A stretch of 64,000 nt of DNA from Archangium lipolyticum (GTDB lineage: Bacteria > Myxococcota > Myxococcia > Myxococcales > Myxococcaceae). The stretch is taken from assembly GCF_024623785.1 (NCBI RefSeq), contig NZ_JANKBZ010000005.1:124001-188000 (forward strand), written 5' to 3'. The notes beneath the pieces were generated by a model that did not search any database, was not told the DNA's origin, and saw only the letters and a list, made by a program, of their open reading frames with translations. Both the position numbers and the translations under genes were made by a program. Positions within the stretch are counted from its first letter, which is position 1; each line of letters opens with the position of its first letter. Of this stretch, positions 8,255-17,178 are shown in pieces.

Positions 8255-9100
8255 ATGGGCAGGCTCGATGGCAAGGTCGCGATCATCACCGGGGCCACGA
8301 TGGACGAGGCAGGCGGGGTCGGCATCGGAGGGGCGACGGCCCAGTTGATGGCGCGCGAGGGGGCGCGTGTCGTCGTCGCGGACATCCAGGGTGAGGGGGC
8401 CCGGCGGCTGGCCGGGTCCATCACCCGGAGCGGAGGCCAGTCCCTGGGGGTGGAGGCCGACGTCTCGAAGGAGAGCGACATCCTGAGGATGGTGGCCGCG
8501 GCCGTCGACACGTACGGCGGCCTGGACATCCTCCACAACAACGCCGTGGCGTCGGGTCCGGACGCGCTGGGCAAGGATGGAGACCTGCTGTCGCTGGAGC
8601 TGTCCGCGTGGGAGCGCTCGCTCCAGGTGAACCTGACGGGCGTCATGCTGGGCTGCAAGCACGCCATTCCGCACATGCTGAAGCGCGGGCGCGGGGCCAT
8701 CGTGAACACGTCCTCCGCCGCGAGCCTGCACGGTGACGTGGTGCGCGCCGCCTATGGCACCACCAAGGCGGGCCTCAACTCGCTCACCCAGTACGTGGCG
8801 ACCATGTACGGGAAGCAGGGCATCCGCTGCAACGCCGTGGCGCTGGGGCTGGTGCTGACGGCGGCGGTGCGCGCGGCCATCACCCCTGAAATCCTGGAGT
8901 CGCTCAAGCGCCACCACCTCACGCCCTACGTGGGCGAGCCCGAGCACGCCGCCGAGGCCGTCGTCTTCCTCGCGTCGGACGCGGCGGCCTTCATCACCGG
9001 GGAGACCCTGGTCGTGGACGGTGGGTTCTCCTGCCATGTGCCCGCCTTCGCGGACTACATGGCCATGGCCAAGGCCCCCATCGTCGCGACGAAGGACTGA
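8255..9100 (+). CDS. Short-chain dehydrogenase/reductase (SDR) family protein
   Basis: NAD(P)-dependent oxidoreductase of 281 residues. A Rossmann fold begins at KVAIITGA. The glycine motif carries an unusually long loop: nine residues rather than three separate TG from GIG. Further SDR motifs are NNA (ILHNNAV), the catalytic Ser at about 154 in NTSSAAS, and Tyr167 and Lys171 in YGTTK. The C-terminal block SDAAAFITGETLVVDGG is classical. A GGAGGGG site lies 6 bases before ATG 8255. The acidic ADI after the second strand suggests NAD rather than NADP. Substrate is unknown. The gene is monocistronic and convergent with the regulator behind it. Confidence 0.9.
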   Translation: MGRLDGKVAIITGATMDEAGGVGIGGATAQLMAREGARVVVADIQGEGARRLAGSITRSGGQSLGVEADVSKESDILRMVAAAVDTYGGLDILHNNAVASGPDALGKDGDLLSLELSAWERSLQVNLTGVMLGCKHAIPHMLKRGRGAIVNTSSAASLHGDVVRAAYGTTKAGLNSLTQYVATMYGKQGIRCNAVALGLVLTAAVRAAITPEILESLKRHHLTPYVGEPEHAAEAVVFLASDAAAFITGETLVVDGGFSCHVPAFADYMAMAKAPIVATKD

Positions 9101-9103
9101 GGC

Positions 9104-10534
9104 TCACACCAGCCCGTGCTCCTCGAGCTTGTTGTAGAGGGTGCGCCGGCTGATGCCGAGCAGGCGCGCGGCGAGGGTGCGGTTGTCTCCCGCGCGCGCC
9201 AGGGCGTCCACCAGCGCCTGCCGCTCCATCTCCTTGCGCTGGGATTCCAGCGTACGCCCTTCGCTCCCAGCGGGGGCTCCCATCGGGGGGAACGCCGGAG
9301 CGGTGGGCGCGGGGCTCGCCGCCGTGGGGGCCAGGGCCACGGGGACGATGCCCGGCTGCCGGGTGACCTCGCGGTTCACGTCGTCGCCGGTGATGATGGG
9401 TCCGTCGGAGAGCACCACCAGCCGCTCGATGAAGTTCTGGAGCTGGCGCACGTTGCCGGGCCACGGCTGGGCCTGGAGGGCGGCGAGCCCCTCCGGCGTC
9501 AGGGTGAAGGGCGGCTTGCCGTTGGCCTTGGCGTGCACGTCGAGGAAGTGCAGCACGAGCGGCTGGATGTCCTCGGGCCGCGCGCGCAGCGGGGGCAACC
9601 ACACCGGCACCACGTTGAGCCGGTAGAAGAGGTCCTCGCGGAACTCGCCCTTGCGCACCATCTCCTCGAGGTTGCGGTGCGTGGCCGCCACGAAGCGCAC
9701 GTCCACCTTCAGCGTCTGCGTGCCGCCGAGCCGCTCGAACTCGCGCTCCTGCAGCAGCCGCAGCAGCTTCACCTGCACCTGGAGGGTGATGTCGCCAATC
9801 TCGTCGAGGAAGAGGGTGCCCCCGTGGGCCAGCTCCACCCGGCCCGGCTTGCGGGTGGCCGCGCCGGTGAAGGCGCCCTTCTCGTAGCCGAACAGCTCGC
9901 TCTCCAGCAGCGTGTCCGGCAGCGCGGCGCAGTGCAGCTTCACGAAGGGGCCACTCCGCCGGGGGCTGGCGTCGTGCACCGCCTTGGCGGCCAGCTCCTT
10001 TCCCGTGCCGGACTCGCCGCGCAGCAGCACCGTGGCCGTGCCCGTGGCCGCCCGCGACAGCAGGGCCTGCACCTCGGACATGGCGGAGCTGCGGCCCACG
10101 AAGGTGCTGGCCTCCTTCGCGATCGGACGCACCCCCTCCTGCTGCTGCGCACGCAGGAGCGCCTTGCGGATGCTGAAGAGGATCTCCTCCCGGTCGAAGG
10201 GCTTGAGGGCGAAGTCCGCGGCACCGGCCTTCATGGCCTCCACCGCCAGCGGCACGGTGCCGTGCGCGGTGAGGAGGATGACGGGCACGTCCGGCCAGGA
10301 GCGCCCCACCTCGGTGAGCAGCTCCATGCCACCCATGCCGGGCATGCGCACGTCGCTCACCACCACGTCGATGGGCTTGCGGCCCAGCAGGGCCAGTGCC
10401 TCCTGTCCATTGGAGGCCGCGTGCACGGTGAGTCCCGCCTGGCCCAGCAGCGCGCCGAGCACCTTGGCCACGGCGGGGTCGTCATCCACCAGCAACACGC
10501 TTCCCTTCAGCAGCTCGGCCACGGTGCTCCTCAT
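9104..10534 (-). CDS. Sigma-54-dependent response regulator, NtrC family
   Basis: Two-component regulator of 476 residues that activates sigma-54 promoters. The receiver domain (about 12-125) has the acidic triad at DDD17-19 and the phospho-acceptor Asp61 in SDVRMPG. The AAA+ domain (about 145-370) has Walker A GESGTGKE, the sigma-54 contact loop GAFTGA and Walker B LFLDEIGD. After a Pro/Ala-rich linker, the C-terminus carries a Fis-type helix-turn-helix (DNRTLAARLLGISRRTLYNKL). All key residues are intact. No kinase gene is adjacent, so it is an orphan; the kinase at 18.8-20.3 kb is a possible but unproven partner. Confidence 0.94.
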   Translation of the reverse strand: MRSTVAELLKGSVLLVDDDPAVAKVLGALLGQAGLTVHAASNGQEALALLGRKPIDVVVSDVRMPGMGGMELLTEVGRSWPDVPVILLTAHGTVPLAVEAMKAGAADFALKPFDREEILFSIRKALLRAQQQEGVRPIAKEASTFVGRSSAMSEVQALLSRAATGTATVLLRGESGTGKELAAKAVHDASPRRSGPFVKLHCAALPDTLLESELFGYEKGAFTGAATRKPGRVELAHGGTLFLDEIGDITLQVQVKLLRLLQEREFERLGGTQTLKVDVRFVAATHRNLEEMVRKGEFREDLFYRLNVVPVWLPPLRARPEDIQPLVLHFLDVHAKANGKPPFTLTPEGLAALQAQPWPGNVRQLQNFIERLVVLSDGPIITGDDVNREVTRQPGIVPVALAPTAASPAPTAPAFPPMGAPAGSEGRTLESQRKEMERQALVDALARAGDNRTLAARLLGISRRTLYNKLEEHGLV

Positions 10535-10609
10535 CCAGAAGTCATTCCCAGCCTACCCGTTGTCCCTTGCCCCGGCCACCTGGGGCTTCCCTCGGGACTC
10601 GCGGTGCGG

Positions 10610-11497
10610 CTAGCGCCCGCGCGCCTTGTGCACGATGGCGTCCGCCAGGCGCTCCACCGCGTGCGGTCCTCCCTGACGAAGGAAGAGGTTGGGCTCGGTT
10701 ACCTCCAGCTCCATCAGCAGCAGTCCGCCCCGCTCGTCCCTCGCCACGTCCACCCGGGCGTAGAGCAGCTCGAAGCCCGTGGCTGCGAGCACCTGACGGG
10801 CGAAGCCGCGCTCGTCCTCGGCCGAGGGCGCGGGCTCGGCGGCCGTGGCGTCATACGCAGGAGCTCCCGACAGGGCTGGTGGCCGCTTGATGGCGTGGGT
10901 GTGCTCGCCACCGAGGAAGAGGATGGAGCGCTCCCCATAGCTCTCCACCGAGGCCAGATACGGCTGCACCATCATGTCCTTGTGCGGCAGGACGCGCTCC
11001 ACCAGGGCCCGTGCGGCGGGGATGTCTCCGGGTCCTCGGACCCGCAGTGTGTCTCGTGCACCCGCGGACACCGCGGGCTTCACCACCGCGTCGGTCCAGC
11101 CGCGCTCCGCGAGCAGTGCGCCCACGTCCGGCTTCGTGCCGCGCTCCATCCAGGCGGTGGGCACGATGGTCACGCCGCGTGCCTCGAGCTCCCGCAGGTA
11201 GCCCTTGTGCGTGTTCCAGCGGAGCACCTCGGGTGGATTCCACAGCGGGCAGCGGGCACCGGCGCGGTCGGCCCAGGCCACGAACTCGTCACGGCGCGCG
11301 TCCGAGTCCCAGGCCGTACGGATGAGCGCGAGCCGGAAGCGGCTCCAGTCCACCGCCGGATCATCCCAGATGACCGGCCCGGCCTTTACTCCCCGTGCGG
11401 CGAGCGCGTCGGTGAGGAGCTTCTCGTCGGGAAGACAGTCGGGAAAGCCAGAAGATGTGACGAGGGCGATATCGAAGGAGTTCCAGTTCGCGGACAT
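10610..11497 (-). CDS. ATP-grasp family ligase (DcsG/RimK-like)
   Basis: 295 residues. The N-terminal segment has ALVTSSGFPD and DEKLLTDALAARG, followed by VIWDDPAVDW and WNPPEVLRWNTHKGYL. This is the layout of the ATP-grasp group that includes the cycloserine-forming ligase DcsG and RimK/glutathione-synthetase relatives. Later VVKPAVSAGA (nucleotide-binding loop), MVQPYL, ELLYARVDVA and LMELEVTEPNLF give the metal- and ATP-binding acidic residues. Such enzymes join a carboxylate to an amine or thiol through an acyl phosphate; the substrate is unknown. MSANW at 11497 is preferred over an ATG nine codons upstream because the first beta strand follows at once. Confidence 0.82.
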   Translation of the reverse strand: MSANWNSFDIALVTSSGFPDCLPDEKLLTDALAARGVKAGPVIWDDPAVDWSRFRLALIRTAWDSDARRDEFVAWADRAGARCPLWNPPEVLRWNTHKGYLRELEARGVTIVPTAWMERGTKPDVGALLAERGWTDAVVKPAVSAGARDTLRVRGPGDIPAARALVERVLPHKDMMVQPYLASVESYGERSILFLGGEHTHAIKRPPALSGAPAYDATAAEPAPSAEDERGFARQVLAATGFELLYARVDVARDERGGLLLMELEVTEPNLFLRQGGPHAVERLADAIVHKARGR

Positions 11498-11653
11498 GGC
11501 GGCCCTAGATAGCGGTTCGGGCACGGGGGTGCATCCGCGAACATGCCCGGGCCAGAGCGCGGGGCCCTGCCGGACTGGAACCGGTCGCCTCTCCTACCGT
11601 GGCCACCCGAGCGCTCCGGCACTATGTTGCCGCCGGACGGGGAGGGGTAGGGG

Positions 11654-13075
11654 ATGGGGACGATGTGGAAGTGGGGGATGGGGGCGGCCCTGCTCGGCGC
11701 GCTCGTGGGTTGTGGCACGACGCATTCCGAGCCACCCAGGGAGCAGACGGTCGAGGAACCAGACGAGCAGGCGGGACCCGGCGAGGTGGTCCCGCCAGAG
11801 CCGGTGGAAGACAAGGGGGCCACCCGTTCCCGGCTGTGTGGCCCGAGCACGTCTCCCTGCGCTGTGACGCTCCGGGAGAAGATACCGCTCGCTCCCTCGG
11901 AGCACGTCTCCTCCCTGTCCCTGCCGGCGCTCGTGCTCGACAAGGACGAGCGCCCGCATGTCTTCGCCGCGGGCCAGTTCGCCCCGGACTTTGGAGCCAT
12001 CCTCGCGGTGCGTTCCGGACCGGGACAGTGGGACCTCCAGAGGTTCCCCTCGGGCTGGGCCGGCGCGAGCTTCACGCTCTCCCCCGAGGGACGGCCGCTC
12101 GTCGTGGGTGCCGGGCCCTTCGAGCAGGGCGAGCCCACGTGGCTGTGGGAGCTGGAATCCGGAACCTGGCGGAAGAAGTCCGATATTGGATGGGGCCTGC
12201 GCTCGTGGGCCCATCTCCCCGTGCTCCTGGGAGACGCGAACGGGGGGCTCCACGCGTTCCTCTGGACGAACGATGGCACGCCCGACCTCGTCCATGCGTC
12301 GAACCGGGGGACCTGGAAGACCGAGATGCTGGGGAGCGGCGGGCGCTTCCTGCTCCAGCCCGGCTTCACCCTCTCCGCGCGGGGCCAGGCACAGTTCGCC
12401 TACTGGGAGACGCATGAGGGCCGGTGGACGCTCACGTGGCAGCAGGAATCCTCCGCTCCCGAGCGCATCTTCTCGCTGCCGTGCTGTGGCGACAGTGGGG
12501 GCTGGCCCGGTGGCTCCACGGCATACACGCCCCTCCTGGTGGCGATGACGGGGGGTGGGAGTGAGGGGAGTCCCGAGGTGCCTCACCTCTTCTTCTCGCG
12601 GACGGTGTCCGCGGACGAGCCCCTCTCGGAGCTCGCCTACGCCACACGGGGGCCTGGTGGGGGTTGGGAGGTACGTTCCCTCCTCCAGGATGAGCGGCTG
12701 TCGCCGCCTTCCTGTGGTGACATTCCGCCCACGCACCCTGGCGAGACGTGCGAGCTGGAGTCCATCACCCATACGCCGCTGTCCATCGTGGCCGACTCCC
12801 AGGAGGTGCGTGCCCTGGTGGGCCGGAACCACACGCGCATCCAGCTCGGGACCAATTGCCGGCGCAACGTCTGTCAGTGGGAGAGCAGCGGCTACGCGTC
12901 GGATTTCCGCGTGGAATTGGTGTGGCTGGAAGCGGGTGAGGTCCGGCGCTCGGAGATCTGGCGGGGCGAGGAGCCCCTCCGCGCGGTAACGGCACAGGCG
13001 GACTCGCGGGGGAAGATCCACCTCGTTGCCGCCACGGATATCGACTGGGTGTACCTGATCATCGCCAATCCCTGA
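11654..13075 (+). CDS. Predicted lipoprotein with beta-propeller-like body
   Basis: 473 residues with a lipoprotein signal: LLGALVGC, lipid-modified Cys at 20. A Glu/Pro-rich linker follows (about 25-55). The remainder is a series of beta strands with Trp/Gly-rich turns (GPGQWDLQRF, GGWEVRSL, GTWKTEM) recurring every 45-60 residues, as in propeller-like folds, and several Cys. No catalytic motif is recognisable. ATG 11663 (MWKWG) is an alternative start. The gene is divergent from the ATP-grasp gene over a region of about 155 bp. Probably anchored in the outer membrane; function unknown. Confidence 0.7.
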   Translation: MGTMWKWGMGAALLGALVGCGTTHSEPPREQTVEEPDEQAGPGEVVPPEPVEDKGATRSRLCGPSTSPCAVTLREKIPLAPSEHVSSLSLPALVLDKDERPHVFAAGQFAPDFGAILAVRSGPGQWDLQRFPSGWAGASFTLSPEGRPLVVGAGPFEQGEPTWLWELESGTWRKKSDIGWGLRSWAHLPVLLGDANGGLHAFLWTNDGTPDLVHASNRGTWKTEMLGSGGRFLLQPGFTLSARGQAQFAYWETHEGRWTLTWQQESSAPERIFSLPCCGDSGGWPGGSTAYTPLLVAMTGGGSEGSPEVPHLFFSRTVSADEPLSELAYATRGPGGGWEVRSLLQDERLSPPSCGDIPPTHPGETCELESITHTPLSIVADSQEVRALVGRNHTRIQLGTNCRRNVCQWESSGYASDFRVELVWLEAGEVRRSEIWRGEEPLRAVTAQADSRGKIHLVAATDIDWVYLIIANP

Positions 13076-13101
13076 CGCGCGACTTGTCGAGGGCCCCGCC
13101 G

Positions 13102-13686
13102 CTACGTCCGGTGATTCAAATGGATGGCGGCCACGACCGCCCCCGTGTCGCTCCGCAGGGCCAGCGCCTCGGGCGCGGCCATCCAGAGCGTCTCTTCCGT
13201 GGTCAGCGGTGTTCCCTCCACGGACGCCTGTCCTTCCAGGGCGTGGAGGAACACGGTGCTGGCGCTTGAAAGAGTCCGTGTCTCGCCCGGACCCAGGTGC
13301 ACCACCGCGAGCGTGGCCTCGGCCGAGGCCCGGTCGACCATGAGGTTGAAGTCCCTCACCGGACCTCCGAGCAACCGGCACTGGACCTCCGCCTCGCCCG
13401 GAAACGCGAGCGGTCTCCAGCGCCGGTCGAGCACCACCTCCGGCCCACTCCCGAAGGACAGCGCCACGCCCGCACCTTCCAGGATCATCAGGACGCGGTC
13501 GACACCCGGAAACACGGAGAAGGGTCCGGGTGCCGCGACCGAGGCGATCGACAGGCGCGCCAGGAAGCGGGCCGGGTCGGACGGATGCGGCAGCTTCAGC
13601 AACTCGCGGGTGACTCCGCCTCCGTTCTTCCAGGGCATGTCGCGGTAGTCGGCGGGTCCGAGTCGTCTCATCATCCGCCGCATCAT
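13102..13686 (-). CDS. HutD/Ves-like cupin protein
   Basis: 194 residues. The opening RLGPADYRDMPWKNGGGVTREL is the signature of the HutD/Ves family, with MPWKNGGG especially typical. Cupin-type strands follow (FSVFPGVDRVLMILEG, RPLAFPGEAEVQCRLLGGPVRDFNLMVDR). In proteobacteria HutD is often encoded with histidine-utilisation genes and is thought to act in regulation, but no hut gene is near here. Two ATG pairs (13686/13683 and 13674/13671) compete as start; the outer one has AGGA close by. It is convergent with the lipoprotein and divergent from the methyltransferase. Confidence 0.85.
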   Translation of the reverse strand: MMRRMMRRLGPADYRDMPWKNGGGVTRELLKLPHPSDPARFLARLSIASVAAPGPFSVFPGVDRVLMILEGAGVALSFGSGPEVVLDRRWRPLAFPGEAEVQCRLLGGPVRDFNLMVDRASAEATLAVVHLGPGETRTLSSASTVFLHALEGQASVEGTPLTTEETLWMAAPEALALRSDTGAVVAAIHLNHRT

Positions 13687-13776
13687 AAGTCCTGGCTCTC
13701 GGAGCGAGATGCCCGACTCTGGCGCCAGCGAGGAGTCTCGGAGCATCTCGGAGCAGGCACGGGCTATGTCACGGCC

Positions 13777-14379
13777 ATGTCGACCTGGTATCCCCCTGGC
13801 CTGAGTGGCCTGCTGCAAGAGCTCGAAACCTTCGGGGAGCACAACGACGCGACCGTCCAGGACCGGGCGTCGAAGATGCTCAACATCACGCCGGACACGG
13901 GCGTCTTCCTCTCCGTCCTCGTGCGCTCGATGGCCGCCCGGCGCGTGTTGGAGATCGGCACCTCGAATGGCTACTCCACGGTGTGGCTCGCGTCGGCGGC
14001 CGCGGCGGTGGGCGGTCGCGTCACGACTCTCGACGTGGAGGCCCGGAAGACGCAGCTCGCCGCGCACAACCTCGAGCGGGCCGGTCTGAGCGGCGTGGTG
14101 GAGCTGCGCACCGGGGATGCCGGTGCCCTGCTGGCTCAAGGGCCCGCCGAGCACTGGGATTTCATCTTCCTCGATGCCGACCGCAAGCCGTACGCGTCGT
14201 GGTGGCCCGACCTGTGGCGCGGGCTCCGGCCCAACGGCCTGCTCGTCGTGGACAACGCCCTCAGTCACGCGGCCGAGATGGAGCCCCTGGTCGAGCGGAT
14301 CCGCCAGGAGCCTCGCGCGACGCACGTGCTCGCCCCCGTGGGCAAGGGCGAGCTCATGGTCCTCAAGTCGAATCCCTGA
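13777..14379 (+). CDS. Class I O-methyltransferase (COMT-like)
   Basis: 200 residues. SAM-binding motif I is VLEIGTSNGYSTVWLA at about 52-67. TLDVEARK after the second strand carries the acidic ribose-binding residue. DFIFLDADRKPY holds the metal-binding Asp pair of caffeoyl-CoA/catechol O-methyltransferase-like enzymes, and LLVVDNAL is motif III. These place it among the small bacterial O-methyltransferases acting on catechols or similar small molecules. Length is a little under the family norm. The HutD-like gene is divergent, about 90 bp away. Confidence 0.88.
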   Translation: MSTWYPPGLSGLLQELETFGEHNDATVQDRASKMLNITPDTGVFLSVLVRSMAARRVLEIGTSNGYSTVWLASAAAAVGGRVTTLDVEARKTQLAAHNLERAGLSGVVELRTGDAGALLAQGPAEHWDFIFLDADRKPYASWWPDLWRGLRPNGLLVVDNALSHAAEMEPLVERIRQEPRATHVLAPVGKGELMVLKSNP

Positions 14380-14400
14380 GCCGGGCCACGCCGTGGGCGC

Positions 14401-15078
14401 TCACATCAGGTACGAGGACTCGGGGCTCAGGTCCTGCAACCGCCCGTTGCCCTTGCTCGACGCGCCCTTGCTGGCTCGCGTCTTGCGGGTGCGCTTGTTC
14501 GTGGCGGGGAGGGGCGACAGATCCTCGGCCTTGCGGCGTACGGCCCTCATCGCGTCCTTTCCCATGTCGAGCACCGAGGACACCGCGCCCGCCACCAGGT
14601 TGCCCGGCGGCGTGTCCGGCGCGCGCGGGTGCGGCCTCGTCGGCGAGGCCCTCTTCGCCAGCATCAGCGCCTCCGCCATGTCCTTGAGCTCGCTCGGGCT
14701 GAAGGCCTTGCGCACCTGCGGGAACAGATGTTTCTCCTCCTCGGAGACGTGCGTGCGGATGTTCTCCATCAGCACCTTCACCTTGGCGTCGAAGCGCTCG
14801 GCCTCCGGCGGCAGGTCCTCCAGCTCCTTCAGCAGCCACTTGGCCACGTGGTGTTCCTCGAGCGCCTCGAGCACCTCGTCCTCCAGCGCCTCGGCCTTGT
14901 TCCGCACCGCCGGGTAGAAGACCTGCTCCTCGATGACCGCGTGCACGGCGAGCTCGCGGACGATCTGGTCCACCAGCTTGCGCTTGAGCTTCCTCGCGTT
15001 GCGGCCGGCCTGCTCGAACTTGCGGAAGAGCGTCTCCACCGTCTTGTGGTCCGCCTTCAGGAGCGCGATGGCATCCAT
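14401..15078 (-). CDS. Hemerythrin-like HHE domain protein with basic tail
   Basis: 225 residues. The N-terminal four-helix domain (about 1-145) shows the diiron ligand pattern: H10 in LLKADHKTVE, HAVIEEQVFYPA, EEHHVAKWLL and THVSEEEKHLFP. Such domains bind oxygen, nitric oxide or iron and often protect iron-sulphur proteins. The C-terminal 70 residues are low-complexity and Lys/Arg/Ser-rich, perhaps binding nucleic acid. GGGAGA lies 5-6 bases before the ATG. It is the last gene of the long minus-strand run, 150 bp beyond the TPR gene. Confidence 0.88.
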   Translation of the reverse strand: MDAIALLKADHKTVETLFRKFEQAGRNARKLKRKLVDQIVRELAVHAVIEEQVFYPAVRNKAEALEDEVLEALEEHHVAKWLLKELEDLPPEAERFDAKVKVLMENIRTHVSEEEKHLFPQVRKAFSPSELKDMAEALMLAKRASPTRPHPRAPDTPPGNLVAGAVSSVLDMGKDAMRAVRRKAEDLSPLPATNKRTRKTRASKGASSKGNGRLQDLSPESSYLM

Positions 15079-15102
15079 TGAACGTCTCCCTTCCCCAAAG
15101 GG

Positions 15103-15120
15103 GGCCAGAATTCTCTGGCC
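15103..15120 (-). terminator. Hairpin in the leader of the hemerythrin gene
   Basis: GGCCAGA and TCTGGCC form a 7-bp perfect stem with a 4-base loop, between the end of the TPR gene and the ribosome binding site of the hemerythrin gene. No T-run follows on the minus strand, so it may be a weak terminator or a 5' leader structure. Confidence 0.35.
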
Positions 15121-15228
15121 TGTGTCGCTTGGAAGGGTGGCGACTGTGCTCGTCCCGTGCCGCGATGTGTCGAAGACAGGCTCTCGTCGGGCTGGAGGGC
15201 AGGCGAGCAGGACAGCCGTGCGGGGCGC

Positions 15229-17178
15229 TCACACCGCCCCGGCTTCGAGCGTCATCCCGTCCTCCTCTTCGGGGGCGAGGCGCCGGTACGTCCGCAGCGC
15301 TTCCGCCGCCGCCGCGGTGTGGCCCAGCAGGGTCAGGACGAGGGCTCGGTTGCGGTGGAGGTCCGCCACCTCGGGCGCCAGCGCGAGCGCCGCGTTCAGG
15401 TCGGCCAGGGCCGCATCGGGCCGGCCCTCCTCGTAGTGCAGGGTGGCCCGGTTGGCGAGCACCAGGGGTTGGGCCGGTTCGAGCTCCAGCGCCGCGGTGT
15501 AGTCCGCCAGGGCCTCGTCCGTTCGTCCGAGCTCCTCGGCCGTCTGTGCGCGGCCGATGCGTGCCAGCAGCCAATCCGGGTTCAGGTCGAGCGCCTTGCC
15601 GTACGCCTCGAAGGCCTCCTCCATGCGCCCCAGCAGGCGCAGGCTCTGCCCCAGGTTGATGCGCACCTCGGGGTAGGGCGGGCTCAGCTCCTCCGCGAGC
15701 TGGAAGTCCGCGAGCGCCTCCTCCAGCCGGCCCATCCGCATCAGCAATCTGCCGCGCTCGTTGTGGTACTCGGAGTAGTGGGGGTCCATCTCGATGGCGG
15801 CCGTGTACTGCGCGACCGCGCGCTCGGGCTCGCCGAGGGCGGCGTAGACCTGCGCCACGTTGTACTGGAGCACCGAGCGGTGCAGCCGGTGCTGGTCGGG
15901 CGCCAGGTGCGCTTCGAGCCGGGCGGCGCCTTGCAGGCACAGCTCGATGGCCTCCCAGGGCCGCCCTTGCCGGTGGCGGATGAGCGCCAGCCCGTTGCGG
16001 TTGAACACGTGGTGGAAGTGGTACTGCTCGGCGGGCAGGTGCGCCGCCTCCAGCTCGGTCAACGACTGCTCCAGGTAGGCCTCGGCCCTGCCCAGGTCCG
16101 TCTTCGGCAGGAAGCGCCCGTACAGCATGGCCAGGACGTAGTGGATGCGGAACAGCTTCGCGGGGTCGCGGAGGTGGGCCTCCATCTTCGACGCCAGCTC
16201 GAGCGCCTGGGACGGCTTCCCGGAGGCCAGATAGCAGTTCATGAGATTGCCCACGGCCATCCAGAAGGTCTCGGGGTCCTCCCGCTCGAGCACGTCGAGC
16301 TCGTCGAGCAGCTTCTGGCCGTAACGCAGGGCATCCGTGTACAGGCCGTAGTGGTTGGCCAGCCCGAAGGCGATCGCGCGGCACCGGCGCAGGCTGTCCT
16401 TCTGTCCCGCCTGTTCCCAGAGGCGGATCAGCGCCGGCAGGTGGAGCTCCTGCTCGATGAGATCGTCCCCCATCCGTTGTGCCAGCTCCTCGGCACGGCG
16501 GCGGGCCTCTTCTGGCTGCAACCGGGGTGGCTGCTCGTCCGGAAGCGGGAGGCGCACGATGTGAGGGGGCGTGCCTCCGGCCGCGAGCACATCCGCCAGC
16601 GCCTCGCTGGCTCCGGGCTCCACGGTGAGCAGCAGGGTGAGTTGGAGCTGTTGGCCTCGGCGGCGGATGAGCTCGAGGAAGAAGCGCTGCACCAGCGTGC
16701 TGGCCCGGTCGAAGGCCTCACAGGCGATGACCCAGGGGGCGGCACCCGAGCGCTCGTTCCAGTCCGCCAACATCTCCACGAGCCCGTGGATGACGTGGAA
16801 GGCGCGATCCATGGGGTAGTTGCGCACCCGCTCGTCTCCCATGGAGGAGTCCGTCAGGGAGGCATGCCGCACCTCCATCTCGCGCCGCAGGGCCGGGAGC
16901 ACGGTGAGCAACTCGTAGTCGTGCCGGGTGACGAGCTCGGGAGCGTCTCGCCGCAGCCTGGGGAGCAGCTCGCCGAGCAGCTGCCGCAGTCCCGCCCAGG
17001 GGCCGTCCTCGTCGAAGTCGCAGGCGAGGTGCCAGGTCCGGGCTCCCCGCCGCCGTGCCTGCTCCAGCCAGGTGTCCACGTGCTCGCGGCGGCCCTGGCC
17101 GGACTTCGCCTCGAGAACGAGGAGGGTAGGAGGGTGGGAAGCCTCGAAGGGGAGGGGGAGGACGGCCGGGTTCATCAT
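15229..17178 (-). CDS. TPR protein with a degenerate STAND/AAA-like N-terminal domain
   Basis: 649 residues. The N-terminal ~230 resemble a STAND-type ATPase of the AAA_16 kind: LLVLEAKSGQGRREHVDTWL sits where Walker A belongs, and PWVIACEAFDRAS where Walker B (hhhhDD) belongs. The P-loop Lys and the Walker B acidic pair are missing, so ATP hydrolysis is doubtful. The C-terminal ~400 residues are tetratricopeptide repeats (about 10), the clearest from residue 450 on (PERAVAQYTAAIEMDP, MEEAFEAYGKALDLNP, TDEALADYTAALELEP). Its start overlaps the stop of the PqqD/M50 gene (ATGATGA), so translation is probably coupled. Likely a scaffold for the peptide-maturation locus. Confidence 0.78.
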   Translation of the reverse strand: MMNPAVLPLPFEASHPPTLLVLEAKSGQGRREHVDTWLEQARRRGARTWHLACDFDEDGPWAGLRQLLGELLPRLRRDAPELVTRHDYELLTVLPALRREMEVRHASLTDSSMGDERVRNYPMDRAFHVIHGLVEMLADWNERSGAAPWVIACEAFDRASTLVQRFFLELIRRRGQQLQLTLLLTVEPGASEALADVLAAGGTPPHIVRLPLPDEQPPRLQPEEARRRAEELAQRMGDDLIEQELHLPALIRLWEQAGQKDSLRRCRAIAFGLANHYGLYTDALRYGQKLLDELDVLEREDPETFWMAVGNLMNCYLASGKPSQALELASKMEAHLRDPAKLFRIHYVLAMLYGRFLPKTDLGRAEAYLEQSLTELEAAHLPAEQYHFHHVFNRNGLALIRHRQGRPWEAIELCLQGAARLEAHLAPDQHRLHRSVLQYNVAQVYAALGEPERAVAQYTAAIEMDPHYSEYHNERGRLLMRMGRLEEALADFQLAEELSPPYPEVRINLGQSLRLLGRMEEAFEAYGKALDLNPDWLLARIGRAQTAEELGRTDEALADYTAALELEPAQPLVLANRATLHYEEGRPDAALADLNAALALAPEVADLHRNRALVLTLLGHTAAAAEALRTYRRLAPEEEDGMTLEAGAV

